In this document: piece after piece, positions 11,221 to 25,803 of the stretch
Layout of the letters: each line of letters opens with the position of its first letter
How positions within the stretch are numbered: position 1 is the first letter of the stretch
NCBI RefSeq assembly: GCF_963662255.1
Contig: NC_085049.1
Location: forward strand, 60,621,158-60,685,157
DNA: 64,000 nucleotides
Origin: Cinclus cinclus
Taxonomy: Eukaryota > Chordata > Aves > Passeriformes > Cinclidae
Reading direction: 5' to 3'
Translations under genes and position numbers: made by a program
Notes under the pieces: generated by a model
What the model was told of the DNA's origin: nothing
The model's database searches: none
Seen by the model: only the letters and a program-made list of their open reading frames with translations

Positions 11221-14200
11221 GAAGACACTGCAGTGAGCAAGGCTAGGCAGAAATGTCACACTGAAAACTTCTTCATTCCAACGGTTGTGGGGAATTGCTT
11301 CTTTGTTGTTTTGGATAAAACTTAAATGAATCTTGTAAAATTCCTTTTTGGAGAATGTGAGATAAGAAAACTTAAATATGGGGGGAAAAAAGTCAGAAAT
11401 TGCTGGACTTGCATTTGAAAATATTTTTTTTTAGAGGTTCTTCTTCGCTACTTTATTCACATTATTTACCACGTGAAGATTATACATGCTGACATCATCA
11501 GAATTTATTTAAAAGCTATTAAAAAGACCAAAACTGGAAAATTAAATTAAAAAGAAGTAAGAGAAACTGAAAACTGAAAACATGGTTTTGCAATGTTTAA
11601 GTAATTGAGACATTACCATGTTCTATTTCTTGAGAAACACTGGCGTATTAATTTCAATTTCTAATTGTTGTAATTAATTTCATTCTGCATTTGCATTGAA
11701 TAGACTGGATAGGTAGGTCACATTAGAGGTCTTTGTTCTCTTGTTGGATGTGTGTGATTCCTGGAATCAAGTTCCTCATGTAAATCCTGACTACAGAGAG
11801 TCTGTATATCTCCTTTAGGACTCATTTAAACATTGCTGGTTCTGCAGACACACTCACAACTGAACTCATGTCCTAGCAACCTTATGAAAATGACCACGGA
11901 TGGAGTACTAACACGCAAAATGGTTTCATAACTGAAAATAAAGTTTCCAGCTGATAATTTTTTGCCTTCCCCCTCCCCTCTCCCCATGCTTTCTTTGGTT
12001 CTGAAGCCTCCTGGTTCTACAGCCTTAGACTTTGCATCACCCTGAAGAGACACCTTGCATGAGCCGTAGCTCACCCAAACACAGAAGGAGCCCAGGGCCA
12101 AGTGCATCCCTGAGCTCCCATCTTTTGTCTAGGATCACTGGCTCACAGCTGTGTTGTCTACACCAGAAAGTCTGACCCGATGGTGCAAGGATTTAACACC
12201 AGGGTTTGCCCAGCCACAGCCAAGGGTGAGCAGGGAAGGCAATAAAGAGCACATGTGAGCAATAAAGAGCACATGGGCTTGATCTGTAGTCAACCTCAAA
12301 TGCTTCTGAATCAACTGGACATTCTCTCTTTGAAACCCAGGTATTTCAGTATCTCTTATGGGCATGGGATATAAATGCATCATCATGCAATTCTCCTTCC
12401 AGGCTTGATAATACAATTACCTTCTCTGGACAATTCCCAGTACACAGAGAGAGTTTGGAAGAGCTGTTAGCACTTGGTGAACCTGCTCTGGCTGGGATTT
12501 CAAGGTAATGACTCCCTGACACCTCCTCTGTGTCCCCAGGAGAAAAATCTATTTACCACTGCATCTGACTCAGCCCAGAAATAACAGCAGCCTTTTATTT
12601 TCTGCCAGTAATGCCCTGGGCAAAGCTCTTAACCTCCTTGTTGATGCATACAAATCTAAAAAGACTCCATAAGAAGCAATGTAAGCTTTCCATAAAAATA
12701 CAAGGCCTGCACATAGCAAAACAGAAAGAGAGGAGAAGCAAAGGAGAATGACAAGAAGGCAAGCTGGTCCAAACCCAGCAGCAGGAAACTCAGCTCCACT
12801 TGCCACAAAACTTAAGGACAGGAATAGTTGTCCTCACTCCCTGTGTGAGAAAGTGAAGCTATCTGTCTTTCATACATGCTCTCGCACTTTCTTTCCCTGC
12901 CACTCCTATATTTATTAAATCATTCTGGCTGCAGCAGTCTTAAAATTATGATTGGATAATATTCTGGATTTTGAGGGACCCCTTTGTCAGAAGAATTCCT
13001 GGACATGTAGTTCCTACTTACTGAAATTGAGAGTTGAGCAATTTGAGGATGTTGACTAAATTAACAAGAGATTGAATAAAGATAGGATTTTCTATTAAAG
13101 TAGAAATTCTGTTTTACCACTAACTACTTTTAAGGAACTCTTTAACCAAATATGTACACTTGCACAATCATGTTCTTTTATTTTCTATCAAATAGGATTC
13201 TGACTTCATGTATTGTGATCTGTGTGTGCCTCACTGGGATTTTGGACCTTAGTCTGCGTGCTTGCCAACCTTGACCTTGGACATTCTCACTGTATAGGCA
13301 CCATTTAAATTTATTTCTCCAAATCCCTTTGATTTTTTTCATCACAGAGTGTACATGTGTCTGTCAGTCACATGCAAAAAAAAACCCAAAAACATGCAAG
13401 ACAGAGGAGGGAGGGCTGCAGCACTAAGAGAGGTTCTCCTTGGGCTGGAAAAGCTCAGCCTACTGTGTCCACCCTATAAAGATGGTCTGGATGCTGCACG
13501 AGTGTATCAGAAATCAGGGCAGAACAGATCAGGGGCCAGGCAGGATGGGGACTAAGCGTAGGAAGGTAACTCTTTCTTAAATTATACCCCTGGAGTGCGT
13601 GTCAGCAGGGACAACGCTGAATAACTGAGTCGTAACCTTACCTCTGGGTGCCTGTCACCACCTCCAGTTTCTGTCTTGTCTTTTTTCCCTTACCCTTACT
13701 TCCTGCACTCTTTTGTTCTCTTAATTCCTGCTTCTGAAGAACACCGCAGCATTCATATGTAAATTGCACCTGGTGCTGCAAGGGGGAGTGTGTCTCCAGG
13801 AGAAATTCATGCCGTCCTCCTCCCGTTGCATTTTCCACTCCTCTCTCTCAGTCTAGGAAAAGAGGCAGGGATAGGAGGTGTGCGGGATGGGGAGATCCCA
13901 CGCATGGCCCCCTCCTGCATTTCCTTTGCACCTCTGCCTCCATGCTGCCTGTTTCTGCAGTTAGCAATTAAAGCTGTACCACCCCGCACCAGGGTCATCC
14001 CAGGTACCAGTCTGTCACAGCCCAGAGCTGCAAGGATGTCCCATTCCTTTGACACAAATGTGATGACTGTCATGGTGTCGTTGTTTGTATAGGTCTAAGT
14101 CAAGCGGAAAAATCACATACAGACACACACATGGAGTGATTTTTTTTTTTTTTTTCACTCAGGCAAGGGATTTTCAGGAGAAGTCTCCCCCGGGGGACTG

Positions 14201-15730
14201 AAAACAGAATTTCTTCATGTGTAGGCAGTGTGCTGGCAGGTTTTTGTCACTTTCATTCACTCCCTAGATAGGTTACTGGGGGCTGAGAGCTACTGCTCTT
14301 CTCTTCCCTGTCATCTCTTAGCCATATAATCAGCTTCAAAAATCAAAGATTTCTGATCTGCAAGTCAATGGAGCAAAGCCATGTAGCGCAGCCTGAAACA
14401 GGAGAAGAGATCTACCTGGACAGCTTTCCTATTCTGCTGGCTACCGATGCATTTATTCTCACCACACACCATCGTCCAGATTTATCTTATTCAGCCATGG
14501 CAACCCAGCTGCCTGGGACCTGTGCTGTATTTTCTCACAAGCTGTGTATGACGTGTGCCTTCTGCTCTGCCCCTCCTTGCCCCTCCTTGAGGAGCAGGCT
14601 CTGAATTTGGCTCAGGTTCAGGAAGGTTTCGCACCAGCTACTCACCCTTTCAGTCAAGTGCTGCCAAGGTTTCTGGACTGAAATATCAGTACAGCTGGTT
14701 GGAGACAATCCCCTTTCTGAGCCCAAGAGATGGCCGTGCAATATGAATGAGGTATTGCTTCATGAGGATGCTGGCTGCCCCAGCAAGCAGTACTCCATGC
14801 CGGAGCACTACAGAGGTGAGAGGAGCAGCAGCAGCTGCAGGACCTGCATAGCCCCACTGTGCCATGATGGGAAATGCTGAATGCTCCCTGGGATCACCCA
14901 CTCACCCATTGGTAACATTAAGAAATCTGATGGTGACTACCAGCAACCGCTTTGACTTCTGTTGTTGCAGTTGCTGGTCACTGATGTATCTGATGGTGGG
15001 CCCCGATCCAGAGTGCCTCCAGGTTTGGGGAGACTTCCCTTTGTGGCAACACTGGACTGTGTGCTTTGGCCTCCAAGGTGGCTAACCCTGGTTTGCCTCT
15101 GTCCCTCCCTGCCCATGCTGACAGGGCCTGAGCAGCCCTGTGGTGTGACCCTGCAGGACATAGGACTGATGCAAAGGGAGATGAACCAGTGGAAGGGGTG
15201 GAGGGGTGTGAGCTAAGGATTTCATCCTGCAGTAGGGCTGAGATCAGCTTTTGATGAGTGGTTGGGTGGATGCAATACAGTAAAACCCTTTTCTCCATTA
15301 TGCATCTGAGATAGCTGAATGAGAAGGAGCAGCTATTTAAAGGATATTTCTCTGCTGCAAGGCAGAGCACAGCTTGCATGGCTGGATGCAGAGGATGCAG
15401 GGCCAGCGCTGCCTCTGGTTACACTGAGAACAAGGGATGGAAGCAGGCTTGCAGGGAGCTGCGATTCTCAGCAACGTCAGGTGTATGAAATGCACATTCA
15501 TTAGGAAAGAAGCCACAGTTTTATGCTTTTGATCTCAACTACTGATTTACAGTGATTTATATCAACAGCTACAACCTGTATTTACATAAGATTTCTCATA
15601 GGACTGTCAGGGCTCTGTAGAGGAGAGGAAGAAGTGGTCTTAAGGCTAAAATTGTAAAGCCAGAGCCAGGTTCTTTGCAGGACTGTGCCAAAGCCTCCTG
15701 AATCCATTTAGAAAGGTTGTTTTAAGCTTA
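11221..15730. other. Non-coding interval, no gene seen
   Basis: After the CpG island the sequence becomes AT-rich (notably 11.3-11.7 kb) and CpG-poor. No exon, RNA gene or clear transposon is recognised. A minus-strand frame at 12570-12806 encodes a hydrophobic stretch, but it opens with GTG rather than ATG and has no family signature. A poly-T run lies near 14141-14155. Confidence 0.55.
12240..12275. repeat. 20-bp tandem duplication, 1.8 copies
   Basis: The unit caataaagagcacatgtgag (12240-12259) is followed directly by a second copy of its first 16 bases. The two are identical over that length, so the duplication is recent. Confidence 0.9.
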
Positions 15731-15835
15731 GCCCTTCATGCCTGAGTTTCTCCAGCTCTGAAATGGGGACAATAACACTTTTCATCTTCACACAGAGGGG
15801 TGGGTGATGGAAACTTCATGAGATGTGATTAAAAA
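15731..15835 (+). mobile_element. MIR-like SINE fossil
   Basis: The text 'cctgagtttctccagctctg' leads into 'aaatggggacaataacac'. This follows the MIR consensus segment that reads roughly cctcagtttcc, catctgtaaaatgggg, ataataac. A weaker match to the downstream MIR part (gatgtgattaaa) ends at a run of A. The upstream tRNA-like head is not visible. Confidence is limited by decay and by reliance on remembered consensus. Confidence 0.5.
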
Positions 15836-16918
15836 AAAAAAACAAAACTTTAGGATCTTGCAATAGGAAATGCACAGCTCCTAGCAATAACATCCCTTGG
15901 GTGAAAGAGCATACTAAAATCTTTAGTAATCCTGCCTTGCTCTGGGCCTGTCTCCAGTGAAGAGACACTCTGTCTCAGTCTGGATTAGATAGATATGCCC
16001 AGGCCAGGATGCCTTCCTTCACTCACTGCTATTTGCATGACCTGATACTTAAAGAAGTCAAAAAGGACAGGGTGGGGGCACAGTCCCAATAACAAGAACA
16101 CGGCTGTCAGGGGCCATGCATAGCTGTGATCTCTACTAGAAACTAATGTGCACCCCTAACAGCTCCCTTGTGCCTGCAGAGTGTCTATTCTCCTGTTCCC
16201 ATCAGAGCCCAGCACCTAAGAGGCACTCCTGCTCCATGTGGAAACCCTGACTGACAAACCCAGCCCCTTTGCAAGGTGCCCAAGTATTGGAAAGGGGCTG
16301 GGTGTGTCACAGGGAGTGAAGATTGCTGTTCTCCCACCCTGGTGGTCTGCAGGAGGGGAAGGCTCTGTCACCCACGTGTCTTGCTGCTGGGATGCTTGTT
16401 TGTTTGTTGTTTTTTAAGTGTGGTTCTATTTTTTAAGCTTCACTGAATAAATTAACCAGTTCAGAAAATTAAACATGATTTTCTAAAACAGAACCAAGAG
16501 AAGACATTATTTTTTGCTCATGATAGCCACAGTTGGACTCTCCCAGTATAAGCAGGGAAAATGAGTGATTTTCCTTTCCCGTGCCAGATCCAGAGAGGAA
16601 TCTCTCTTCTCATTTCAGGATGACAGTGAAAAAACATGGTCAGTAAGAACAGATTTGTCGAGCTCAGCAGATCTTCCTTTATCTTAATGTCCAGATTCTG
16701 CCAGCCCAGAAATTACTTGTCTGAACCAGGCCTTTTAATTACTCCCTTTGTGCAGTTCTGGGAGAAGCATTCCAGGTTTAAGCTACTTGAGGGCATTCCA
16801 GCCTGCTGCAGCTCTTACCCACTGCAGACAGGGTCTCCAGACAAGACAGGAGAGGCTGCTGGCTGCAATGAGCAGGCAAATACATGTGTTTTGTCCCACA
16901 GTGGACTGTGGTGAAGAT

Positions 16919-16971
16919 ACAAGAGTGTTATGTGACACAAGAGTGTTATGTGATACAGGAGTTTATGTGAG
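16919..16971. repeat. 18-bp tandem repeat, three copies
   Basis: Two near-identical 18-bp units (acaagagtgttatgtgac and the same ending in t) are followed by a diverged 17-bp third copy. The gradient from identical to diverged suggests stepwise slippage. Confidence 0.9.
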
Positions 16972-18179
16972 GCTGTATTATGATGATATTAGATAGCGGT
17001 GTTCTGCATAGCAATTCTCTCCCAGGCACAGAGCTGTGTGGCTCAGAGCACCATGCTGGCTCTGCATCATCAGAGATGTTAAACAGATGAAAAGCCTTTA
17101 GTCTATATGTCTTGAAGTTGGACACAAGTAGAAAATATTGATTTATGGTGACAAATTTAATTTCTAAATTAATTGAAGAAAGATATCGTTCTGCCTCAAG
17201 ATGTTCCATTTGCATAAGAATGAGATCACCTTGCACAAGAACAAAGAGACACTTATACACAGTGAATTGTGCAAAAAACCCCCACAAATTAGCTGGAGGT
17301 GGGAGAGCTGAACAGCCACTGACAGGACAAAATTAGCTAGTCTGCATCCTAACTTTTACAGAAACAACAATGAGGAAGGAAAACAGATCTTTGAAGAAAA
17401 CATGGATTTTCTCCACAAAATGGACTCATGATGTACATTTTGGTGCACTTCACTTGATTGATAAATGACCTAACAAAGCATGCAACACTATCTGCCTGTC
17501 CCATTCTTGGTGTGGTGCACACAGCAATTTTCAGAACACTATAACATCCCCTGGCAAAGGTGTTCCAATCTCCACTTTTACCCATAGGTCTATTTTTTGA
17601 AATGTTTGTGTCCATGCAAAAGGCAGGTTTTAAAGTATCTCTGGTACATTGCCTGCATAACTTACCAGTTACGGACACCTGATTTGGCAAATTTTACTGT
17701 GGGCTGTACATTTAACCTTCTAGGCTACAGATTTGCTTTAGCAATTCCCAGCAGCAGACACAGGTAGAGGCAGTTCTGCCCTCCACAGAGCATCAACACA
17801 ACCTGCAAACATTCCTGGGTGCACATGGACACTTAGCAGCTGGGCTGGGGTGGGCAAAGCTCCCCTGCCCCCGAGTAAATCCACAACTGAGATAACTCAG
17901 GAGCAAGTTTTTCTCACTGAGCCCATGCGCTGCAGCCTCTTTCCCCACCACTTGCTTTGAACAAGTGCTTGAACACAGGCTTAGCATGCTTAGTGGATAT
18001 GCTTGTCTCTGGTAAGGTCTCTCAGGAGGTCTGTGGCAGACCTCAGAATTGGATCCAGGTGTCTGGGAATGGACCCAACTTCAGGGCTCTGCATCACTGG
18101 AGCAAACCAAGGTGACAGCTAATAGTAGAGCTTAGCTATGCTGCAGGCAGCTCTTCCTCATGTTTCTTTTCTTCATGCA

Positions 18180-18180
<1 letters not shown>

Positions 18181-18227
<47 letters not shown>
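18181..18227. repeat. (AC)n microsatellite, about 23 units
   Basis: This is the longest pure dinucleotide tract in the window, uninterrupted over 47 bases. Tracts of this length are normally highly polymorphic. Confidence 0.98.
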
Positions 18228-18228
<1 letters not shown>

Positions 18229-21200
18229 CCTCTCACCTCACATCTAAACTCTGATAAAAAAACTATTCCTGGCTGCCAAACAGGCAAATTTCATTGAGAT
18301 AGGGGAAGGGAAAGAAAAAACAATAAACCACCAAACCCTTATATTTTTTCATGGCAAATGTTTGCTCAGCTCTTCTTCTGGCTATGACTAAGAATATTTC
18401 ATACTCAAATAATCCATCACACTTAATGCTGTTAACTTTTCAATACCAACTGTACAGCCCACAGAGTATTCAAAACCCCTTCTGGGATTCTTTATCATCA
18501 CAGCAACAACCACAGAAGACATTTGTCCTGCTGGCGAAAGGCATTAGAATCACATGATTATCTAAAGTTCTTCCAGCCCTTTTCAGGCCATGAAAGATAT
18601 AACTGATTCACAGTTATATTCACAGACAAAGCCTCATTGTTTCTCCCTTTATGCGGTTCTCCCTGGGAGTTTCTTTGCAGAAATAGGGTGGGTGGGGGTA
18701 TTAACCACCTCAGAGAGGTGGCAGGTGTAAAGGGAAGTAGTAGGGGACCCTTCAACTAACGCCCTTCTGAAATGGTCTTGTTCTGTTTTGTTTTTGTTTT
18801 TCTTTTTAATTACTGCAGTCTCCTACATCCCCATGCCCTGGGGGTAACTGCTGCCTCTGGAGCTGTGTTTGGCACCAGGAGACTGCTCTGTTGCTCAGGG
18901 TTTGGGAAGCAGAGAAGAGAGGGAGGCTGCTGCTGGGTATTTGATGGCTAGAGAGAAACTGTTATTGGTGACTACTGGCTGCTCTTCCCAAGCCCTCTGA
19001 TCTGCTGCTGTAAGTGTATGTGTGCTGGCTGCCTAGCCTGCTCCTGCGTGGGGGAAACACATCTTGGGTTGTTGGGGAGTACTCATCTAAGGTGGTTTAT
19101 ATTAACAGAGCTGTGCTAGTGAGTGCCAATGATGCTGCTCTGATGTGAGCTCTGCAACATGGTAATTTCTAAGTCTTTACTGAGCTCTACCCATAAAAGT
19201 GTGCCCAGGTGCAGCCTTTGAGTGCCTATGGGAGTAGCTGTGGTTTAACTTCAGGGGCATACAGATTTGTTTGGGTGAGCCTGCTCCTGCTGTATCTGAG
19301 TGCCCAGGCCTTATCGTGAGTGGCAAAACTTGCACGTGGGAAATCAGGGGAGCGTGTGGCTATTTAGCACGTGGACATGCTATGGCCTGGCTGTACTGGT
19401 AACAAAAGCTGAGCTGACCCAGCTTAAAGACCTAAAGGGAGAAAGTGTTAAATTCAAAGGAGTGCTAGGATTTTCTTAAGTGTGAATACTGCTGGGATAT
19501 GCAGGTGATGTATGGGTCATCTCTACTGACTGCAGTGATTCATCCAGTGATCCTATACACAGGAAATCCATATATCTCTTAGATGCCAAAAACCTGCTAT
19601 GGCTTCACTACAAATCTGAGTGCAAACACTGAATCCACATCCTTACCTCAAAAAAGGGCATTTCACTAGCACAATATCTTCCTGACTTCCAGATTTACTT
19701 TAAATAGATTTAAACAAATGTTTGGCATGAAAATAATCTTGGGCAAGACAGACTGCTTGACAGAGCAAGCAGGAGCCTAGCTCTTGTTTTGCCCAAATCT
19801 CTAAGTCATGGGCCATTACTGCTGTTTTTTCCTTCCAAATGGAGCCTGACAATGCAGTGCTGTTTCCCTCACAGCTGAAGCCAGGGCAAGCAGATGAATG
19901 TGGGACCAAACATCACAAGGAGCTGCTCCTGCATACAGGAACTGCCTCAGTGCTATAAGGTCACTCTGACATCTACAGGAAGATCTGGGCTGCTCTCCTG
20001 AGCAGAGAATATTGAGGTCAGACCTGTGAGACTTGCTCAGGACAGAGCTGCACCAGTCTCACTCTTGAGTTCTTTGAGAACATTATGCTCCCTGATTTGA
20101 GTGGGTCCTACAACTCTCATATGGAAAATCTGTGATTTCCATAGGTGCAGTTTAGCCATGGGCTCCAGTCTGATTCATGCTATGAGAAGTCTCTTCAGGC
20201 CTGAGAGAGATTACCAACAGATGCTCAGCTGAGAGGGTGAAGTAGGTCACTCTGACCCTTGAGGCTATGTGGGGTCCAATGGGAACCCCACAGGAAAGCA
20301 GTTGGGGTTGGGTCTTGGGCAGCAGCTCAGCACAAGGGAGGGGATGTAGGGAACATCTGAATGTAGCAACTCCTTCAATCGTATTTTGTATCTATATGTG
20401 AATTTTTAAACTTCTGGAAAAGATGTTCACTTGGCATAACCAAGCCCGCAAGGTCTTCTTGCTGAATGCCCAAAGTTAACCTGGGTTTTCAAATTTCAGA
20501 TTGCGTTTACTGCAAGCACTGGGAGAAGCAGGACTTACAGCTATCCAAATTGTTAAATGCAATCCATTAGGTAAATGGTACAAGGAGAAAATGATGTAGG
20601 CCATCTGAATGAATATCGTTGTAGGGCATTCACAATTTAACTTTTGAAAGTTTAAAACATTCTCTCTGTCTTCAAACGAAAAGGGAGATGCAATTCAGCA
20701 CCCCTTTCTGCAGGTGTGTTCAGCTCTGGCTCTTTACATTGGTAAAGACACAAGTACAGACATTATCAGGATCCCGTGGTGTTAAACACTTTTCTCATCC
20801 TGAATAAAAGTGACCCTTTTCACTCTCATGTTATCTCAGAGCACACATATAAAAGCTGCCAGCTCAGGTGCCCACTGCAGGGGAGGGGAAAAGAGTCACG
20901 AACAGGAACCAGAACAGCTGATACAAATTACCTCTCAAATTGGAGCAAATGCTCCCAGAAATGTCACCTATTAAAAGATCAACTAATAAGTTCCTGCTGC
21001 AGCCCAAATAACTCAAGAGAAAAAAAAAATACTGATAGTCCTCAGGTGCAGGTTTTTTGTGAGCTTTGAATTCTGGGGTTTATCAGTTTTGTGCTTAGTG
21101 CAATTGATGAGGCTCTGGGCAATATTTATTTCAAAAACCTGCTGGATCCCCTTGGAAAACCTGGACTTATCTGAAGAGCAGACATGTGACTCCTTCCTCT

Positions 21201-24059
21201 TGCCAAATCAGATGTGAACCATAGCAGATAGCCAGAGACTGCTAGATGCCAGGGCTGGGGGGTGTGCTTTGCTGATTTAGTATAGGTTAAATTCAAAAGT
21301 GCAGTAAATCTCCCAATGCACTGGAGCCTGAAAGAGCAGTATGGTTTGGAGGAGGTTACGAGATGAACATCTCTTGGCTGCAAAAGCTTTTAAATAAGTA
21401 TGGTTTGACTGTGTCCTAATGGGTAGATTTAATCTTCTTTAGGTGACTCCTGATCACTTTTCAAAGTTGTGTGTAATCACTGTGAAACCTACAATTTTCA
21501 TAATTATAAATATTGGCTATTTTAAGGTTTATGGAATCTTCCTGTTACACATTTCTTGTTTTCCCTGAAGAAAGTTAACTCCTGAGGTTACCAGCTGTCA
21601 ACTCAGAAGGTCTTTACCTTCCCGGCACAGGTAAGGATCTCATTGGTAAAAAGATGGAAAAAAAACTATGGAACAATCCTATCAGAGAACAACTAATTGA
21701 TAAAGCAAACATCTGTAGAAGCTTCTTAGAGCTAATGATATTGACACCGAGCCCTAAACTGGAGGTTGTAGATTCCAAATGCCACTTGAGCCCAGCTGGT
21801 TGACAGGGTGATGTCTACTTGTGCAGCTCTTGATTGTAGCCTTTGTTGAGTATCTTCTGGACATCTGTTTCCTGACTTGGGGCAGATGCCATTATGGCCC
21901 AGAATCAGGTAAGGATGAATACATGTCCTCTGCAATAGCCTAGCACAAGAAAAGTGGGTTTTCCTGGTCAAGCCCTCCAAGACTCCTTGTAAATCAGCAG
22001 TTAGCACCAGGGCTTATAATTAAGATGCTAAACAAGGAATGATGTGTTAATGCCAATCATATCATAACAGAAAGCAGCACATCCAGGTAGGCCTACAGTG
22101 AACTACAACACATTCACACAAAGCATCTGCAGCTGGGCTGGGGAGAGCACCCTAGCTGAGATGCAGTAACAATCTGTGTCACTCAACTGGTAAGACAATT
22201 TTCTGTGTGCCCATATCAGAGTTGGCACAGATGTTACCACAGATCCCAGCTGAGGTGACCTGGTGGCCTTTGACTGGAGGACTCACTGTTGGGGTTAGAC
22301 AGTCACCCACATAACCTAGTTTTAAATCTAGGTTAGTTTTAATTTGTAGGGATGTTCCTGCATGTTGGACCTGTATGTTGCAGTGCAGATGTGTCTGTAA
22401 TCATGAAAGGGTTGGAAGGAGATGTGTTTCTTCTCCTATGGTATAGGAGGGTAACATAAAGGGTTGTTTGAACAGAGTTACAGCTTTCTGTGTGGGTGAA
22501 TTGCTGATGGTTTTTATTGTAAGATATTACACCTGGGGAGAAGTATCACAGCAGAGACTCTTCTGTCTCCTTCCAAGCACCATGCAAGGGAAACACTGCC
22601 AGAAGATTAATACTTCAGTACCTCTGGCCTGCTACCGTCTCTGGCATGTTCTGTGTAAAAGCAGCATTGCTACAGACACTTACAGAGCCACCCAGGCAGC
22701 CTGCTGCCACTGCACCCTTTGAGCACTGAGTTCCAGGTGAACTGAAACCCAGATTGCAGGTGAATTGCAAGTGGGGCTAATGTTTGACCCCAGAACCACC
22801 AGGTCACATAAACAAGATGAATTAAGACCTAACTTTACCTGTGGGGGGGAAAAAAAAAAAGTGTTGTTTATTCAGCACAGTATGCAGAACAAGATGCTCT
22901 GCTTTTTTTTGTGCTTTCATGAGTAGACAAAATAGGTTTTGCCTGGCAGAATGGTGGCCACTTGCCTTCCTGTTGTTGTATAGACAAAAGGTGGCCACTG
23001 GAGCTTCATTGCTCTCTGAAGGTTTTGTTCTAATTTTTTCACAGTCTGTTGCACAAGTAGTTGACTATGTTGGGGTGCTTCCTGGGAAGCTACCTATTCT
23101 GCAATCTTCAAGTTGGATTACTCTCAAGTTGCCATCAAAGAAGTCTTAATTGCCCTGTGGGCAATCTTCCAGCCCTGTAAGGGTGCCTTGGTGATCTTAG
23201 AGTGGCACATCCTGGAGGGAACAATGCAGTGGCAGAGTACATCCCACGCCATCCTTGAGATGACAGAGGGGTTTGTACTCCTGACTAGGAAAGGGAATTC
23301 TGACTAGTCATCTGGGAAGATGCAATTGTTTGCCACCACTTTTCCCTCCAGATCCTTGCCAGTACAGGAACAAATAATTTGTTCTCTTTCTCTGTAGTGA
23401 TGTCTCTGCCAGGGGCAGAATGAAAGGGAAATAACAGGGTATATGGAGCCAAGAGGCAGGAGTTTGTCTGTGCTGTGCCAGACAAACTGATCCAGTGCAA
23501 TATATTAGGGGAGGATGAGAGCCAAGAGCTCTCATCCACAGTAGCTGTGATGCACCATGTTTCCAAAGGCTTGTACAAAGACTCCTCTTCTTCAGATCAG
23601 CCTGCTTCCATGAATAAAGAAAACTCTCAAGGCCCTCTGTAGTCCCTGTCTTTATAATCTCTACAGGGACAATTCTTGAGGAGCATAGTTCTTTCTGTGA
23701 ACACTAAGCCTCAAAGTTGGCTGAATGAAGGGTAGACAGCAAGGCTGTGGCCTTCTGCTTCCTTCCCCTGACACTCTCACTTGACTGACACCATGAAGCT
23801 AGATGGTAATAAATCAGCAATCAGCCATACTCTTCTGAATAATCTTCTGCTCCCCTACACTATATCTTCTAACACTGGTGATTTCATATAATTTATGCTA
23901 GACAAGGGAAGGTTTGGAATTCATGGCCTATAGGAATGCGGGCTCTTTCTATGCAAGTCTCCCCTGCATCTGAAAGAACTCTGCCTTAAGTAATTGTTGC
24001 CCTGATTTTAGGATTACTACTGGAATAAGTTAAAACAGACAAACTGAGCTGCCTGATGC

Positions 24060-24360
24060 CTGGCAGAGGGGCTGGAGCCATGAGGTCTTTGCTTTCGCCT
24101 CGCTGCGCTGATAACGTTTTACAAAGGCAAACTGTGCTAATCCCAGAGCGGCTGGAACTCTCGCCGGGAAGGACACTGCCTGCCACTTCTGTATAATGGA
24201 GATGGAGTATTTAGACACACGCAGGCTTACATAATTTTCCTGACTAAGTGGCTTCCTCTCTGATAATGTATAAATCAGATGCACCTTAAATTGCCGTCCT
24301 GTTTTCATGAAAGCCTGTGCAAAACTGTACAAGCTGGGAATAATGATCCCTTGATAAATG
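24060..24360. promoter_or_regulatory. Candidate conserved non-coding element
   Basis: CpGs cluster in the first 130 bp (tttcgcctcgctgcgctg, aacgtt, gagcgg, ctcgccggg) inside a CpG-poor neighbourhood. An AT-rich half follows with gtataaatcag, gaataatgatcc and gataaatgag strings. There is no matching exon structure. The two-part composition resembles the enhancer-like core at 10.7 kb on a smaller scale. Conservation is untested. Confidence 0.3.
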
Positions 24361-25785
24361 AGGGAACTTAACTCCCCAGAAAGGGGGAAAATGGTCCAGA
24401 CAACATTCTCATGAAAGGCAAAGAAAAAGCTTTCACAAAGGCTCACCCAATACCCCAGTACTGGGTTTGGTTATGGTGAAGTTTTCCATGGAGGAAAAGG
24501 ATATTTTGGTGGGGATGATTTCTGTCCCACTGTGTTGGAGGGGAGGCAAATATGTGTGCCTGGCAAGTGGGAACAGCAGTACTTGCTGAGCCATGACATG
24601 GTGTTAATATCTCTGTCCTCTTCAGTGGATATCTTCTGGTTTCCATCAAAATGCTCGTTACTGTAAAAGGATGGATTTGAAATCTGATGGCATATGGGCT
24701 TAGGGAAACATTGATTGGTGTGATGAACATGTGGTCAAATGACACATACGCAGAGATGCTGCAGTTTTATACACAATATTCCTGCAGAAGAGGTCATACT
24801 TTATCCCAAGGGAGTTGTGTTTAAGCCAGTAATGTCTCCATAGGTCTCATGAGTTTAATTTGTAAAATGTATTACCAGATGTTATAAAAAGGCTGCAAAT
24901 TTGTGCCAGGGTGCTGCATTTGTTGAGCTTCTCTGGGAAAAGGGCAGCTGTCACCAGTGTCCTGGACTCATCTCCAGCATGGCAATGGTGTCTGTTGGCA
25001 AAGGTGGTGGCTTGTCACTCTCTTCTGTTTCCCTGTTTTGCCTCTGGTGTTATCTTCCAGTGAGAAAGGTGAAGGAATCTTTTGATGTGGGTTTTCTCTG
25101 TCATATTTTCGAAGGCTCGCTCTGTCTGTTTTGCATCTTGCTCAGATGTAACTATTTGTTTATTTCTTCACTGGTATAAAGCACAGGGTTTTATGGATGT
25201 AGAATCAGTTCTTTACAACTTCTTAGGCAGAAGGTTTAATCTTCTCTTAAGGGTAAGGAAAGGCACACAGACAAAGCTTCAATGACTGACTAGAGGCCTA
25301 ATTATGAGTAGAGAGTAAGCTTGAGATTAAGAAGAAGGTTTGAATTCAGCCTCTTAATGAATGGTCCTAGATCCTGCTGCCTCATTTTATGCAAATGTAC
25401 AAGCAGCATATGTTTTACACAAGAGAGTCATCGTTTTGACTCATTGGAAGGAAGAGAGAAGGGGCTGTCTCTGTATTACCCACTATCTGCCTTTTGCGAT
25501 GCCTTCCCCCGCCTCTGTAGCTTGAGTACCCTCCTTGCTCTGGTCTCAAGGTATGTGTGTGTGTTTATGAAGCCTGATGGAAATCTATGCAATCACACTT
25601 CAAAGGAAGGGGTAAAGGTGGAGAGGGAAAGAGGAGATTTTGGCAGGATGGAGCCAGATGAGGAATCTGCTCCCTTACCCTAGGAATGGCACAGATGGGA
25701 GCACTGTCTGCCAGAGCCTGGACTGCATGTTCTGGGGGGAAAGAAGGAAGCCTATAAATTAGGATTTCTTCTTCTCTCTATTTTA

Positions 25786-25803
25786 ACATTTATTTATTTA
25801 TTC
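25786..25803. repeat. (TTTA)n short simple repeat
   Basis: About four TTTA units, followed by a pyrimidine-rich stretch to about 25832. Confidence 0.8.

Noticed and set aside
12570..12806. Minus-strand frame with a hydrophobic, membrane-like segment
   Set aside because: It starts at GTG, is 78 codons, has no family signature and no splice context; pyrimidine-rich DNA easily encodes hydrophobic runs.
24883..24891. TATAAAAAG, a strong TATA-like string
   Set aside because: No downstream exon, CpG enrichment or other promoter element; such strings are common in AT-rich DNA. The same applies to the TATAAAAG near 20848.
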